Shown here one piece after another: positions 35,585 to 47,059 of a stretch of 64,000 nucleotides of DNA. This stretch comes from Rhizophlyctis rosea (Eukaryota > Chytridiomycota > Chytridiomycetes > Rhizophlyctidales > Rhizophlyctidaceae), in the NCBI GenBank assembly GCA_027596075.1, contig JADGJC010000038.1, positions 145,147-209,146 of the forward strand. The letters are read 5' to 3'. The notes under the pieces are model-generated. The model saw only the letters and a program-made list of their open reading frames with translations, did not search any database and was not told the DNA's origin. Within the stretch, counting starts at the first letter, position 1. The number at the start of each line of letters is the position of its first letter. Position numbers and translations under genes: made by a program.

Positions 35585-37790
35585 TAATGAAGGGTGGACT
35601 GATCGGTTGGGAACTTGGGGATAGATGGCGCGCAAGGGTTAGTGTGCCATTGATAGGCTTGAACATCCCATCTAGGTGTGAAGATCGGCAATTTGAGACC
35701 GGATGCTTTGACCTGACTGCACTGAGTGTCAGAGATTGCCCGTTTATAACAGGCAATCTAAGATATGTGTGCCATCAGCTGGTGCTCGTACTTTTTGGCT
35801 GTTCGATGTTATCAGCGGGCTTGTTCGTTTGATGATTGCTTGGAGTGATTTGCGCATCTCCAATGACTTTTTTTTCCGGCTTCTGAGTAGATGATGTAGG
35901 TGGCAGCGGTTTGGAGGCAGTGAAGAAGAGTGCCTTCTCCAGCATGCAGTTGTGCACCTAACACTCTTCTTTTTCTTGTATTGCATGAGAAAGGCTTCGT
36001 TAGTGATGTTTCTGAAGGTTTTTGGACCATTCGTCTCAATCCAGATGACTTTCATACATGTCAACAATTTCCATTGGGCGGCACTCGTCGAGTATGCGGA
36101 TGCAGAGCGACTAGAGCTGCCTGGAAGCCGCTTGCTAGGATGCTTATCTGACTCGAATGCGTTGCTTTTCATGCTTTAGAGCAATTTGCCGTTTCTTACA
36201 CTCTTTACCTTCCGACTCTAATTGACTCAGTGCGCCGAGATCTTATGTACAACGGGCTCAGAGTCACAACAGTGTAATCATTTGTAGCAGCAACAAGTAT
36301 GAGAATGTTTGATGCTCTCTTGGCTGTCCAGACAGTGGCAGCGGTGTTCATAGAAGCCAGAACATCAAAAGTCTTTTTTCCTGCTGTCTCTGACTTCACT
36401 GTTTAGGAAGTTAAAGTTCTTCAGATTGGAAGATGTTCGATGGTGCAGACATTGGCACTTCCACGTTCCGCGAACAGCCCATGGCAGTGCAAGTACATAG
36501 TCGACGTACGTTGGGGGAAGTTGTTTTTTCTGCTTCGGTTTAGGAAGGTGGTTTCTCGATGAGGTTTAATATTTTATGTATGTAAAGATAGCGATGGAAC
36601 TGCACGCTCACTACAAAACGGTTTGGGACGTTTTTTTTGTGACGGGTGGTTACAGCATAAATCTTCTTCAGCCTTGATACACACACAAACTACCCTTGGG
36701 CCCAGAGGCGTTGCACATCATTCCTGCATCCACGCAAGCGAGCGGCTGTCGCCGTGGAAGCATTCTTTTCCGAAAGCGCTCGGCATGTACTTGCACTTGC
36801 TACTTCAATCGTTTGACCATCGCAGTGTCCGCCAGGATTCGAAGGACAGCATGCTAAGTTTAGGTTCTGAGTTCTGGTGTTAACTCCTGGTATGGAAGCT
36901 GGGAGCTCTACCTTCCTCCAAAGTGAGGAAGACAGCTGGGGCAAACGTCAGAAGACACACAGTGCTCAACTGATTGATTGCTCAACCACTTTCCAAAAAA
37001 AGCAATTGAGACTGAAGGCCCATTGATGTTGTCAAGTTTCAGTTGAATCCTTCTCATCCCTCCTTGAATCAAGCGTATGTAATAAAACTTGCATCAAAAT
37101 GAATAGTGGTGTCTCCAATCGATGGGCAATTTTGGGTCGAGACTGATATGCTTGAGCTTGAGCCGCGGTATTCTAGGCACGTCCATCCTTATGTGGCAGT
37201 ATCAAAATACTAAGACTCATACAGATATTCATTTTGAAGCGGAGTACTGCGTTCAAATGGCTATAGTCATTCAACATGAATGTCATCACAAAACCGGGTG
37301 CACTTTTTTATGCTGTGCGAACCCAGGTGTGACTGCTTCACAAATCAGCATGCACTTCGCAGCCAGACTGAAATACGACTCCGATGGATCTGATGTTGTA
37401 TAGGACTGTTGTGTGACATCAGGTCAATCTCTCAGAGTTGTAAGAATTCACTTGAAAGACATTGGTCAGTTCCTTCCTTGGAATGGACCCTCGCGCGTGA
37501 GGCGCAGCATGCCAACGGCACAGTCAGGAAACATCCGACCTTTCCAGCTTTGTATCATCGCCCGTAAGAAGTTGGGAATTCCAATAAACAGTTGCAGACA
37601 GGAACTGCAAGCGGCCTTCGGATTGAATGACCTCATAATTGTGTCATCTTTCATACCGCGGTGTAGTCATTTTTTCGCTCATTTCGTGTGGTTGAATGAG
37701 AGAATGACCGCGGCAAAAAAGTTCTTTATGGAGGTGTCGGAGACGGCCACATGAATGTCTGATCGCACACATAGAATCATGAGCCAAAGT
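35585..37790. repeat. Diverged ~3-kb tandem duplication, unit 1
   Basis: At least two blocks recur about 3.0 kb downstream in the same order. Block 35585-35960 pairs with 38580-38960: minus-strand frames give MLEKAL versus MLEEAI, then LRLPVINGQSLTLSAVRSK versus HRLPVSMKGILSLISVRWK, and MFKPINGT versus MLKPIIGT. Block 37260-37790 pairs with 40370-40850, sharing GTGCACTTTTTT, TGGACCCTCGCGC, GGCGCAGC and GACGGCCACA-G-ATGTCTG. Stops and frame changes interrupt the minus-strand frames, so a lost gene of unknown family is likely. I did not find clear similarity in the middle of the units. Confidence 0.6.
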
Positions 37791-38579
37791 AACAATCTAT
37801 TTCATCTATACTCATCCTTTTCTCTATGATTTTTTGCCATGGGCATTCAAGAGCAACGGTTTATGAACTTGAACCTCAAAGAACGCCGCATGGAGCCTTT
37901 GGTAGTGGCCAAGTACGGAACTCTACAGCATCTTTGGTTCATCGGTGATTGAAGACTATGCGCTCATCATCCCATAACGATTACCTGCCACTGAACACAC
38001 CCCTCAGTCAGATGCCATCCTCGTGAGGTTCTATCTCCGCCTTCATCTGTTTTAACCCGTCGTTCTAGTGATGCAAAAGGGCATGAGATTCGGATGGAAA
38101 GGGACTCACTCTCCATTGGGACCGGCCCGATTGAAACGCCAGGGGTGTTATGTAATGAGTTGCATTTTGACTGCGTGGAAGACCGAGAAATCGCCCATAG
38201 TCACATCGGCGTAGTTTGAGGAAACTGTTGTAAGAATGACATCTCAGTCGTTCCAGATTGGACACGTTCAAATCAATAAACGCATTGACATGTTTCACAC
38301 TGTCAGGGCTTTTTCGTTCGATCGTGCGGGATCAACCACACGAGCATCAGTGTCTTACGGGTGAAAGGAAAAAAGTCATAAACATTGCTGGCCTTTTCAG
38401 GAACGAGTTTGTCACTTTCACGGGCGGTGCTCATTGTCGTCACTGCGAGGTTGCCGCTGAAGATGCGCGCATTGAAGCTGGCAACCATCTGTTCAAGCGC
38501 GGTTGAGGGCCCGAACATAGCATCGGTGGTTTGAAAAGCATGGGCCGAGGTGTTGAAACGGACTAGTGCGTATTTCCTT

Positions 38580-40850
38580 TCTATCATAAAGGGTGGAGTG
38601 GTGGACGGGGATGGATGGTGTAATATGGTTGGTGGTGTGCCAATGATGGGCTTCAACATCCAATCTCTGTATGAGGGTTAGCAGTTTGGTAAGCGGATTT
38701 TTCCATCTGACTGATATGAGTGAGAGAATGCCCTTCATACTAACGGGCAATCTGTGGGACATGGTGCAATCGGCTGGCGTCTTGGGAGTTTCCCGGGGGT
38801 GACTGCTTCTCACATCAGACAATAACATTCCTTTTTGCACCGTGGAATGGGATGGAATGAGCTGAATGATCTTGGTGATGGCGATGGCCTCCTCAAGCAA
38901 GTAGACGTTATCAAAACTAGCAGGGAGTTACTGACGCTACACATATGGGCAAATGAATCAAACACTGGCCTACTTCCGAAATGTCCGACTGGTAACGCTG
39001 GTAGCTGCATTATTGGAGACGGACGTGTCTGCCTTTTACATCTTAATGACTCTCACATGCCTTTTTTTCGAAATGCTCATTTGCCTGGATGTTCTTGCAC
39101 GCAACGCACGTAGGAGGGTGAACTGAAGTGAAGCTAAAACCTGGAGAAAGTTGCACATTGGTTCGAAGTCTCAGCGGCGTCCCGCGTAGAGCGGAACCGT
39201 GTTCATAGCCAGAGTACCAAGCTGAACGCTTTTTTTGTTGCGTGGCTTGGAGACGTTGTGGGATGAGAACAAGTGGTGGCAGGCTAGGCAAAGGTCCGCA
39301 ATTTGCCACTGATCTACTCGGCATCGCTTATGTTGGTATCACCTCGCCGAATGTGTCGCAGGTGAGGAAACGACAGTGTAACGAGTCTCAGTTGGCGTCT
39401 AACTTCCAGCTTCACCTTCCCGTGAAGCTGAAGCTGCAGTGGTATGGTAATGATAGTGAGATACTTGAGATCGTCGAACGTCTTTGCCATCGGTGTTTCG
39501 GTGATCATTTGACTACGACGCATGTGTTCGCTAGAGAACTCCACGGAAGTGTGCAAGAGGTTTGACGCGGCATAATAATGTTTATTCATTATAGGTTCTA
39601 TGTCGAACAATAATTGGCAGGACCGAAGCTCATCACGGAGTTTGCTTTGATTCCCCTCTATCATCATGGTGGCCCTGATGCCCGATTGCGCATGTACGTG
39701 GCTAACAACGTCTTGTCATAGTAGAACTTGAGCTAAGTAGATGTGCTCATGGTTGGGCTGGGGGTTAAGAGCTGAGGAATGAGAGAAATCAACTTTGAAC
39801 CGAAACACCATTACCGACAACTTCGATACATCCTGGTCGGGGTTGGCCAAACAAACTCATGGAAAACTTGCGTCCAATCAGGATTTCGCACCATTTTGTT
39901 GATGGTGGCCGCCATTTTGGTCTTTCGCTCTCTCCAGTGAACGTTTGGCAAACGAAAAGGAAAGGGTTTGCAATACAGAGTCTCGTCAGCGAAATTTGCA
40001 TGATGGTTGAGGCTTCATTGACAGGTTCAAGTTTGGCGCATCTCTCTCATTCATATTCTTTCCCTTTTGCTTTGAATACAGCTCCAGATGCGGGCATAAT
40101 TATGAATTCTACCAGACTGTTCTGACCAAAATTAAGGAGTTGGCTTTGACGGTCGCAAAGCGCTGCGTTTCAAATGGATACGCTCATCGACATCCGGCGT
40201 CATGACGAATTCAGCAATAACTTTTTCCATTCCAGGAATACGATACTGGTTCAAACAACGAAAGGTTCTCAACGCATGTATCGCAGACGCGAGTGACACT
40301 GTGACACTATCCGCGCGTTTCACAAACCCACAACATGAAATCTGCTGCGTGTTACGCTCCTGGGACTTTGATGTGATAATGAACGTGAGTGCACTTTTTT
40401 TGGCTTTGCGGATGAAGGCGTCGCTGCTTGATATACCGATATGCAATATATCAGATCAACCTTGAATTAGACGAGAATAACGTTGTGCACGACTGTTATG
40501 TCACAAGTGATTCTCAGGAAAAGGTGGCCCAGGGATTTCACTGAGTTGGACCCTCGCGCTGGTGGCGCAGCGTGCGGTAAACACAAAAAAGATGAGCCTC
40601 CGGTGAAGAACAACCTGCAAATTCCCAATTCAGTTGCAGTCAGTAAGTGCAGGACTCATTCTGTTTGAAATATCTTCAGCATGTCAGTGCTCATGAGCAG
40701 TACGACGTCCGCTGAGAGATCCGGTTCTCACTCATCTCGTGGTGTCGAATGATCTATAGTATTGATGGCGGCGGCAAAAAAAAAGTTCTACATCGAACAA
40801 TGGGAAGACGGCCACACGCATGTCTGATCGCATACATAGGCATCATAACC
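38580..40850. repeat. Diverged ~3-kb tandem duplication, unit 2
   Basis: Partner of 35585-37790. The minus-strand frame at about 38303-38659 (starting MLKPIIGTPPT) is the longest surviving coding-like piece, but I recognise no domain in it. Similarity stops near 40850, exactly where the RNase H-like frame begins. Confidence 0.6.
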
Positions 40851-41190
40851 CACGCCAACAAGCTTCCTTATTTCAACAGCGCCCGTCCTCCGAATCTTCG
40901 ATCCAACTCTCCAAACCTTCCTTTATTCGGATGCTTCGGAATACGCAATCGCAGGATACCTGCTTTCGATTCATACTTTTGCTCTGATTGAACGCCGGGA
41001 AATCGAAGGGCAGATTGACAATTTCTACACCATGTGGCGGCGGACAATTGAACGCTCGTTCTCGACTATTGACGGTTCGAATGAATTGCCAACCGGATCA
41101 TTTAACGTTTGCATTGTTTTTCAATGGCTGGTGCATGCGTCTCCGTTTTCTTTAGAAAAGCTCATTGACCTGAATGACGCTTTCTTTTGA
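40849..41190 (+). mobile_element. Possible Ty3/gypsy-type RNase H remnant
   Basis: An open frame of 113 codons without its own ATG, from a TAA at 40846 to a TGA at 41188. It begins with STAPVLRIFDPTLQ and then LYSDASEYAIAGYL. This resembles the start of the RNase H-like domain next to Ty3/gypsy reverse transcriptases, where the pattern is APVL-x-x-D...TDAS-x-x-AIGAVL. The downstream part (MWRRTIERSFSTIDG...) does not continue as expected for that domain. No reverse transcriptase, integrase or LTR was found. It is either a decayed fragment or chance resemblance inside another lost gene. Confidence 0.35.
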
Positions 41191-41864
41191 TATTCAAGTG
41201 TGACACTGACTTGTGATCAATCGCCTTCTTGGAAGGGAGGAAAGGTGCAATATGTATGGTTGTTGCCAGTGTGGTATGTTGATTGTGATGTGGCGGATGG
41301 ACTTGTATAGTTGACGTCGCTCGGTTCTTTTTGCCTCCAGAGCCAGTCTAGTAAAGTTATAAACTTTCGGTAGAGCAGTCGGATTGTGGGTTTGATGTTG
41401 CAACATCCCTCTTTGGAATTCTGGAGGTCACTCATCTTACTTTGAATCTTGCCAGTGGGTGACCCTCCTGGAACTTTGATGTTTCTTCTATCGTGACCGT
41501 GTTGAAAAACATCCCCTCCAAAGGTGTTCACTACTTTTCATTTTGGCTGGTGCCTACCCTGCAATGTGTCCGGCTCTAGCGAATTGCGTGCACTGATGAG
41601 TGACATGCAAGCCAGACTAGTGGGGGAAGTGACCACGTCAAAAAAATGGATCGTCTGACAGAGATTTGCATTCTGCTGACTGGCTTAACGCAGAATTTTC
41701 CACTCCGGAACATTTACTCTGTAACTCTTACTCAAATGAGCTACTTTATTTTCAACATAGACTGACCTGCAGGTGGAATATGGATTCAATTGATGACGAT
41801 AAGTTAAGGACGTGCTAGCATCACTAGATTTCTCTGTTTCATGATAAAGTATTACTAGCGTCGA

Positions 41865-41940
41865 CACCGGCAAAAGGAATTCTACATCGAGCATTGGGAG
41901 ACGGCCATGCACGCGTTCTATTTCGACGCATAGCAGACAC
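41865..41940. repeat. Short third copy of a block from the 3-kb repeat
   Basis: GGCAAAAGGAATTCTACATCGAGCATTGGGAGACGGCCATG matches, with substitutions, the end block of both repeat units (37710-37755 and 40772-40820). It is truncated on both sides. Confidence 0.55.
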
Positions 41941-42108
41941 CACCACGTCAAGGCACGTTGGACACAGAGGTTCGCTACGAATCGATCAGTTGGGGGCTGA
42001 AGGTATGGGCATTAAACAATGACAAAAATGGGGAACTCAAATCATGATTCAAAAACAGCGGAGGTGCGGATGATACTTCCATCTGCAAATCAGACCATAA
42101 TACGGAAG

Positions 42109-42302
42109 GGTGCTCTGCGGGCACCCCATAGGGGCATGAACCCTATGCGCGGAATTGCCCGTTGCATGCCCGATGAGGTTGCCCGGTGCATGCCCGATGG
42201 CCAGGGTGATCATCGAAAAAATGATGGGGGCTGGAGTCGAACAGGGGTCTTGTGTCAGGGACCCGTCAAACGCGCCACTACCAACTCCACTATACACTCA
42301 AT
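42109..42302 (-). mobile_element. tRNA-like, SINE-like element with pol III boxes
   Basis: On the minus strand, TAGTGGAGTTGG (42292-42281) matches the A box consensus TRGYNNARNNGG. GTTCGACTCC (42242-42233) matches the B box GWTCRANNC, at tRNA-like spacing. A run of T (opposite 42216-42221) follows as a possible terminator. The acceptor and T stems do not pair well, so it is not a functional tRNA gene. The adjoining GC-rich DNA, with repeated GTGCTCTGCGxGCACCC blocks at about 42109 and 42477, suggests a SINE or another tRNA-derived insertion. Confidence 0.4.
42155..42202. repeat. 24-bp tandem repeat, two units
   Basis: Two adjacent 24-base units, each TTGCCCG-TGCATGCCCGATG plus a short tail, with few differences. 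They lie within the GC-rich tRNA-like insertion. Confidence 0.8.
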
Positions 42303-43004
42303 TGTTGAAAAATACACCCATGCCTTGAGGTTCGTCTCGGGGCAGGACGGCCAATCGGAGGGCGCTCTTCAAGGTTGCAAGAGAGCAGACCAAGAGACGA
42401 TGGTTGACCCTGGGGTGCACCGTACATTTACCCTTTGCAGCGGGCGCGCGCCGGCAGGGTGCTCTGTGATTACCTTGTGCTCTGCGCGCACCCTCCGGCC
42501 GCTCTCGGAGCACAGGTGTGTTTTGCAGATGCTCCGTACTTCTATGAGGGCGAGTGGTCCGACTCCAATGCAATACCCTGTCAACTTCTTGCTAGTCGTG
42601 GAATTTGTGCGAAACATGAGATCAAATACTCCACTTTTGTGAACGGAAACAGAAATACGCCAGATACTACTCTTGACATGTCTCAGTGGTAGATCCGCTG
42701 CAACATTTGTGGGAGACCTCCTGTGTCCTTTATTCCTTTTGAGCTCTTTTTGTTCGGCGTTCTCGAACCCGCAAATGACGGGAATAGTGAACTTAGAGTC
42801 TGCCGGTCAGCAATATTCAGGTTTTATGTCAACCCAAATGTTGAAGGGCAAAAATGTAAGTCGCATATAAGTGATAAGGTATTCTACACCATGATTGATA
42901 ACTTGCATGACATTTTGAGCACAGATTACCGTATAATTATATATATAGACAAGCTCCACTCAACTCCATCCCCGTAGCCCATCATTGCACCCGACATTCG
43001 AACC

Positions 43005-44564
43005 CTACACCCTCCTCTTCAACCTCAAAAACAACCCATCCTTCAACCCAATCGTCAGCGAACTAACCTCCCTCAACTCCTGCCCCTCCACCAAACTAAT
43101 CTCAAACCTCTGCACAACCCTCGCAACAACAATCCTCATCTCCAAATTAGCCCACCGCATCCCCAAACACATCTGCGGACCCCAACTAAACGGCATATAA
43201 TGAGGGTTCTGCTGGGCTTCGGTTGTGAACCATCGTTCGGGGTTAAATGTATCGGGTTCGGGCCAGTATTGGGGATTACGGTGTATGCCACGGATGTTGA
43301 CGCCTATTTCGGAGTGGGCGGGGATGGTGAATGTGCCTAGCGTGACGTTCTTGCGGGTTCGGCGGGCTAGTTGGCCGGCTACGGGGTGCAGGCGGAGGGA
43401 TTCTTTGCTTACTGCGTCGAGGAATTTTAGGTGGGAGATTTGCTCTGGGGTGGAGGGGTGAGTTTCCGTTCCCAAATTTGATTGGATTTCAGCTTCGAGG
43501 GTTGCGAGGTGGGAAGGGTGTTGGGCTAGGAGGGCTAATGTGAACGTCATGCTATTTGCGGATGTTTCATGGCCGGCTATGAAGAAGAGGAGGAGCTCGT
43601 CGATGAGTTGTTCTTGGGGGAGTTGGTTGGGGTGCGTGAGGAGGGTGGCGATTAGGTCGGGGGAGTCGCCAGTGTGTTTTGTTATACCGTTTGCAGCGAG
43701 TACGGCGCGTTTAGATTCAATTAGGTCGTTTAGGAGGTTGCGAATGTGAACGACGGATTCTTTGAAGTTGTCTTTGATGAAGGGCCAGAAGGGAGGGAGA
43801 GTGACAAGGCGGCGTTCAAAGCCTTCAATGACGCCTTCGACGTCGTGCCGGGCGTTGGCGTATTTTGGAGGTACTTGGCCGTCGAAGAGGCCGAATTTGA
43901 CGTTGAGGAGAGCGCGGCCGAGGGCTTCTAATGCTAGTGCCGAAAGATCTTTGTAGGCGTCAACAGGTTCGCCCTTCCCTTCAGCAATGTCCCATCTAGC
44001 TAACATGTCGCTCACAGCGTCATTGATCTGCGGGGTGGAGTGGTGCAAGTGACTAGTGCTCAACCCGCTGATCATCAACTTCCTATGAGACCTCCACTCC
44101 TCATCATCCAAAACCATTAATTGCTTCTTCCCAATGAGCCCAAACGTCATCCTGATTGCATCACTCCGCTCGTACTCGTCAAACACATTGTTAAGAATAT
44201 GTTTTGCCAAGACGCCGTCTGTGATGACAAACATGGTGATATTGGCAATCTTCATCCAGCCAACTGGTCCGACTTCGTCGCTGATGGCTTGCCATGCTTT
44301 GTGGGTGGAGAGGGTCTTTTGGTGTTCTTCGAAAAAGGGAAGTGCACCGAGGAGGAAGGAGGAGTGGGATTTGAACTTGGGGGCGTTGGTGCGGGGTGAG
44401 GCGATGAAGGTGTAGAGGACGTAGGAGATTCCGATGGTTGTTACTGTTGCTGCGGCTGCGATGGGGTGGTCGCGGACGAGTTTGAGGGCGTCGTTGACGC
44501 TGTTTCGAACGGAATGGACTGAGGAAATTGCTGCTTCTACTAACATGATTTGATGCAAAGTCAA
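43005..44564 (-). CDS. Cytochrome P450 monooxygenase
   Basis: A single uninterrupted frame of 519 residues. An N-terminal membrane anchor (AAAATVTTIGISYVLYTFIA, about residues 36 to 55) places it on the ER facing the cytosol. All P450 landmarks are present: I-helix FFIAGHETSANS with the oxygen-activating A-G-x-E-T, K-helix ESLR (ExxR), PERW, and the haem loop FSWGPQMCLGMR with the thiolate Cys (FxxGxxxCxG). Its general look recalls CYP3/CYP4-like or fungal CYP52/CYP5-type sequences, but I cannot name the family or substrate. The second Met (44546) is an alternative start. It is intronless, unlike most neighbours. The reductase partner is not in the window. Confidence 0.95.
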   Translation of the reverse strand: MTLHQIMLVEAAISSVHSVRNSVNDALKLVRDHPIAAAATVTTIGISYVLYTFIASPRTNAPKFKSHSSFLLGALPFFEEHQKTLSTHKAWQAISDEVGPVGWMKIANITMFVITDGVLAKHILNNVFDEYERSDAIRMTFGLIGKKQLMVLDDEEWRSHRKLMISGLSTSHLHHSTPQINDAVSDMLARWDIAEGKGEPVDAYKDLSALALEALGRALLNVKFGLFDGQVPPKYANARHDVEGVIEGFERRLVTLPPFWPFIKDNFKESVVHIRNLLNDLIESKRAVLAANGITKHTGDSPDLIATLLTHPNQLPQEQLIDELLLFFIAGHETSANSMTFTLALLAQHPSHLATLEAEIQSNLGTETHPSTPEQISHLKFLDAVSKESLRLHPVAGQLARRTRKNVTLGTFTIPAHSEIGVNIRGIHRNPQYWPEPDTFNPERWFTTEAQQNPHYMPFSWGPQMCLGMRWANLEMRIVVARVVQRFEISLVEGQELREVSSLTIGLKDGLFLRLKRRV

Positions 44565-45550
44565 TGGAATGTAGGTGTATGAAGCTTGGCGTATCGAACA
44601 CGAAGAATGTGCTGTTACTGTAAGACGCTGAATGTGGATGAGGATGTTTAGATGGAAGATGGAAGGATGGAGTCACGCGGCTGGACACATTTGTAAGTTC
44701 GACGGACTATTTCCTGTAGGAGACTGGAGAAAAAAACATATGTCAGAGAAAGGAAGATCTCGGGCAGGAGTTGCCGCACACAATTTACACAGCCTTTCAA
44801 GGTCGAAGGCTGCGCAGCGAAGCACATGGCAAGAACAATGTAATCAAGTCCTAAAATGGCACGTCCGGAGCAATCTCCGGTAATACAAGACACACATGCT
44901 ATGCAAATCACCCGCAACATTCTCTTCAGTGGGAATATGAGTCAGTCGGTATAATAAAAACAGTCAATGTCAGACTCTTCCATGCCATGCAATGATTGTT
45001 GCAAGTATCAAAAAGGCGAAAACCCTTGCTCATTAACAGTTTGCATTGGGGTTGACATGTCACCCATCACCCGCCACAGTCGCCACATTCGCTGCCATCC
45101 ATTCAGACACATTCAGACCAGTCAGACAGTTCTACTATGGAATAGTAAAAAACTCAAAAGTCAAAGAGCTTCCATCAATTGAACAGCCTCTTTTTGGTAC
45201 TCGGGGACTTCTGTCGAGCACTGCCGAATTACTAAGTCAATAGCAAAGTGCAGCACTATTGGTGAGTTCGGTGCGGTGGGTTCCGAGTTGGAGATCAATC
45301 TCTAATGATCGGAGGGAACCGGAACATCCACAAGGGACGACGTGTCACAGGGTCCTATGGAGTGTGCCCTGCGGCTGGCAAGAGAATCTCTGTTTGGACG
45401 CTTGAAAGTATTGGCATATGACGATGAACTGCATGTAGGACCGCCCAACATTATTGTCCACACATTGTAATGGAGCAGAGCAAAGCGCTAGTTCACAGTA
45501 AGTATACTAATTTGTAACATCTCCTTGATCAAATCTAGGGATTCAATCCG
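44565..45550. other. Intergenic region upstream of the P450 gene
   Basis: Holds the P450 promoter. No open frame with a recognisable motif, no repeats noted. Confidence 0.5.
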
Positions 45551-46441
45551 TCATTCCCAGTCATACCGTAAACAATGTTTGGCACCTTTAGCCCTACAGG
45601 CATTCGCCAACCAACATGCCGGAGCAGGGTGAGCAGTGCACGTTGCGTCAACGCCGTGCCAAGTTGTTTGGCCATTGAATAAGCATACATCACCGGAGGG
45701 GTGGTGGGCAGGTACAAAACGGAACGCGGTGGGCAAACTTGACCAACGTCAGCACATACATCTCGACTACCCCAGAGGAAGTGGATGGCGCATGGGGCGT
45801 CTCGCTGGGGCATTGCGTACGTTTCAAGTTCACCGGTACGGCAGACAAGCAGAAGGGCGTACAAAGCAAGTTTTGTTGCGCCTAAAGCATCTCCTCAATG
45901 CCTTCACTGACACGTGCGTAGGGTAACACTTCGACAAAATCTGGGGGGAAGGTGATGAATCATTATGTAGTAGAACAACAAATATTTTGCAGATATAACC
46001 TCAAGGAACTTATGGGCAATCGAAGGCGACTTAACACTGGTCGATCAAGCACGTGTGCACACCGCTTGTTCAGATGTATTCTCCTGGCCATCGTAAAGAA
46101 CGCGACCTCACTCATAAACCATTGCGTAGCCTCCCAAAGCGGCGAGTCTGGCGTGAGATCTGTGCCGACAATAAGCCTTGTGGTCTTGTAATTGCTGGTC
46201 TCGGCGGTGCTGGTGTTGGTCTGCGTGCGTCGAGGAGCCGAGCTTGAAGTTCAGTTGAGAGGAGGTTTCTAAAGATGATGACGTTGTGGGGTTGGCCGAA
46301 GACTTGGAGGTATGCCTTATTGTCTCGGCGCGGACTGCAGAGAAGCTGAAGCGTGGAGCTGAATGTTTTCCGAAAACTAGCGGAGGGGCATTTTTGCACA
46401 CACGCGAAATCATAGGGGCGTTTTGATAATCCTCTCATCAA
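45551..46441 (-). pseudogene. AlkB-like dioxygenase copy A, middle exon inverted
   Basis: The N-terminal exon (46441 to about 46200, minus) carries the family segment LQVFGQPHNVIIFRNLLSTE and then degenerates. The C-terminal exon (about 45715 to 45551, minus) carries SGDVCLFNGQTTWHGV with the distal His, and HPAPACW. Between them, at about 45745-45870, the segment with the HxD and core strand motifs reads on the plus strand: HIHLDYPRGSGW, then in a shifted frame VSLGHCVRFKFTGTAD. So the middle exon appears to be inverted relative to its neighbours, and frames are also broken. The gene cannot give a normal product. Confidence 0.65.
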
Positions 46442-47059
46442 TCAATCTTAATCTACTACGATGAAGCCAACAGGCAGATCCCGACCGCAAAGACTCGTGG
46501 GCAAGAGGCCCCCATCGCAGTCATTGCGCGCTCAGTATGAGTGCGGCATGATTGAAGTTTGGCCCTTTCACGTCGCTTTTTGAGTCGCAGCTGCATACAG
46601 GTGGGCATCGCTGGCTTATGCATCGTGGCGGTGGCAATGTCGGGAGCATTTCCCATTGTTCACAGTGTTCACTGCCCAAATTCTCTCCTCCCCAGAAGTA
46701 CAATCGCCAAATGAAGACCTCCTATTCAACTGTCCACCCCTCACAGCTTTCGATACCATTCAAGTACGCAATCACCCGAACACTACCAAAAATGCTCAGA
46801 TGAATGCAGGGAACAGCTCCTTCACATAACAACAGCCAGGACATAATATACTGAATATGTCACCTTCGGCAATTTCAACCAATGCCATATCACGCAAATG
46901 ATCCTATTCGGAGACCACACAGATCAATATGAACTGCAGTTGGATTTGCGAAATTCAGTATTTGCACTTCAAAAGCTAGTTCACTAGTCATGGAGATTTT
47001 GCATACACATACACAGGCAATGACATGCAGCTATACGATACGGATATTCGGATCATGCA

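Larger units (their letters stand above)
34129..43004. other. Gene-poor, repeat-rich region
   Basis: No intact gene is recognisable. What can be seen is a diverged tandem duplication with a period of about 3 kb, decayed minus-strand coding remnants within it, a possible retroelement fragment at 40849-41190, and a GC-rich tRNA-like segment at 42109-42302. Short A-runs of six to nine bases are frequent. Confidence 0.55.

Noticed and set aside
42109..42302. A functional tRNA gene on the minus strand
   Set aside because: A and B boxes are present, but the acceptor and T stems do not pair, so I call it tRNA-like only.
42019..42642. A 207-codon plus-strand frame through the GC-rich tRNA-like segment
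   Set aside because: It overlaps the pol III-like element and internal repeats, and shows no protein motif; GC-rich DNA has few stops by chance.
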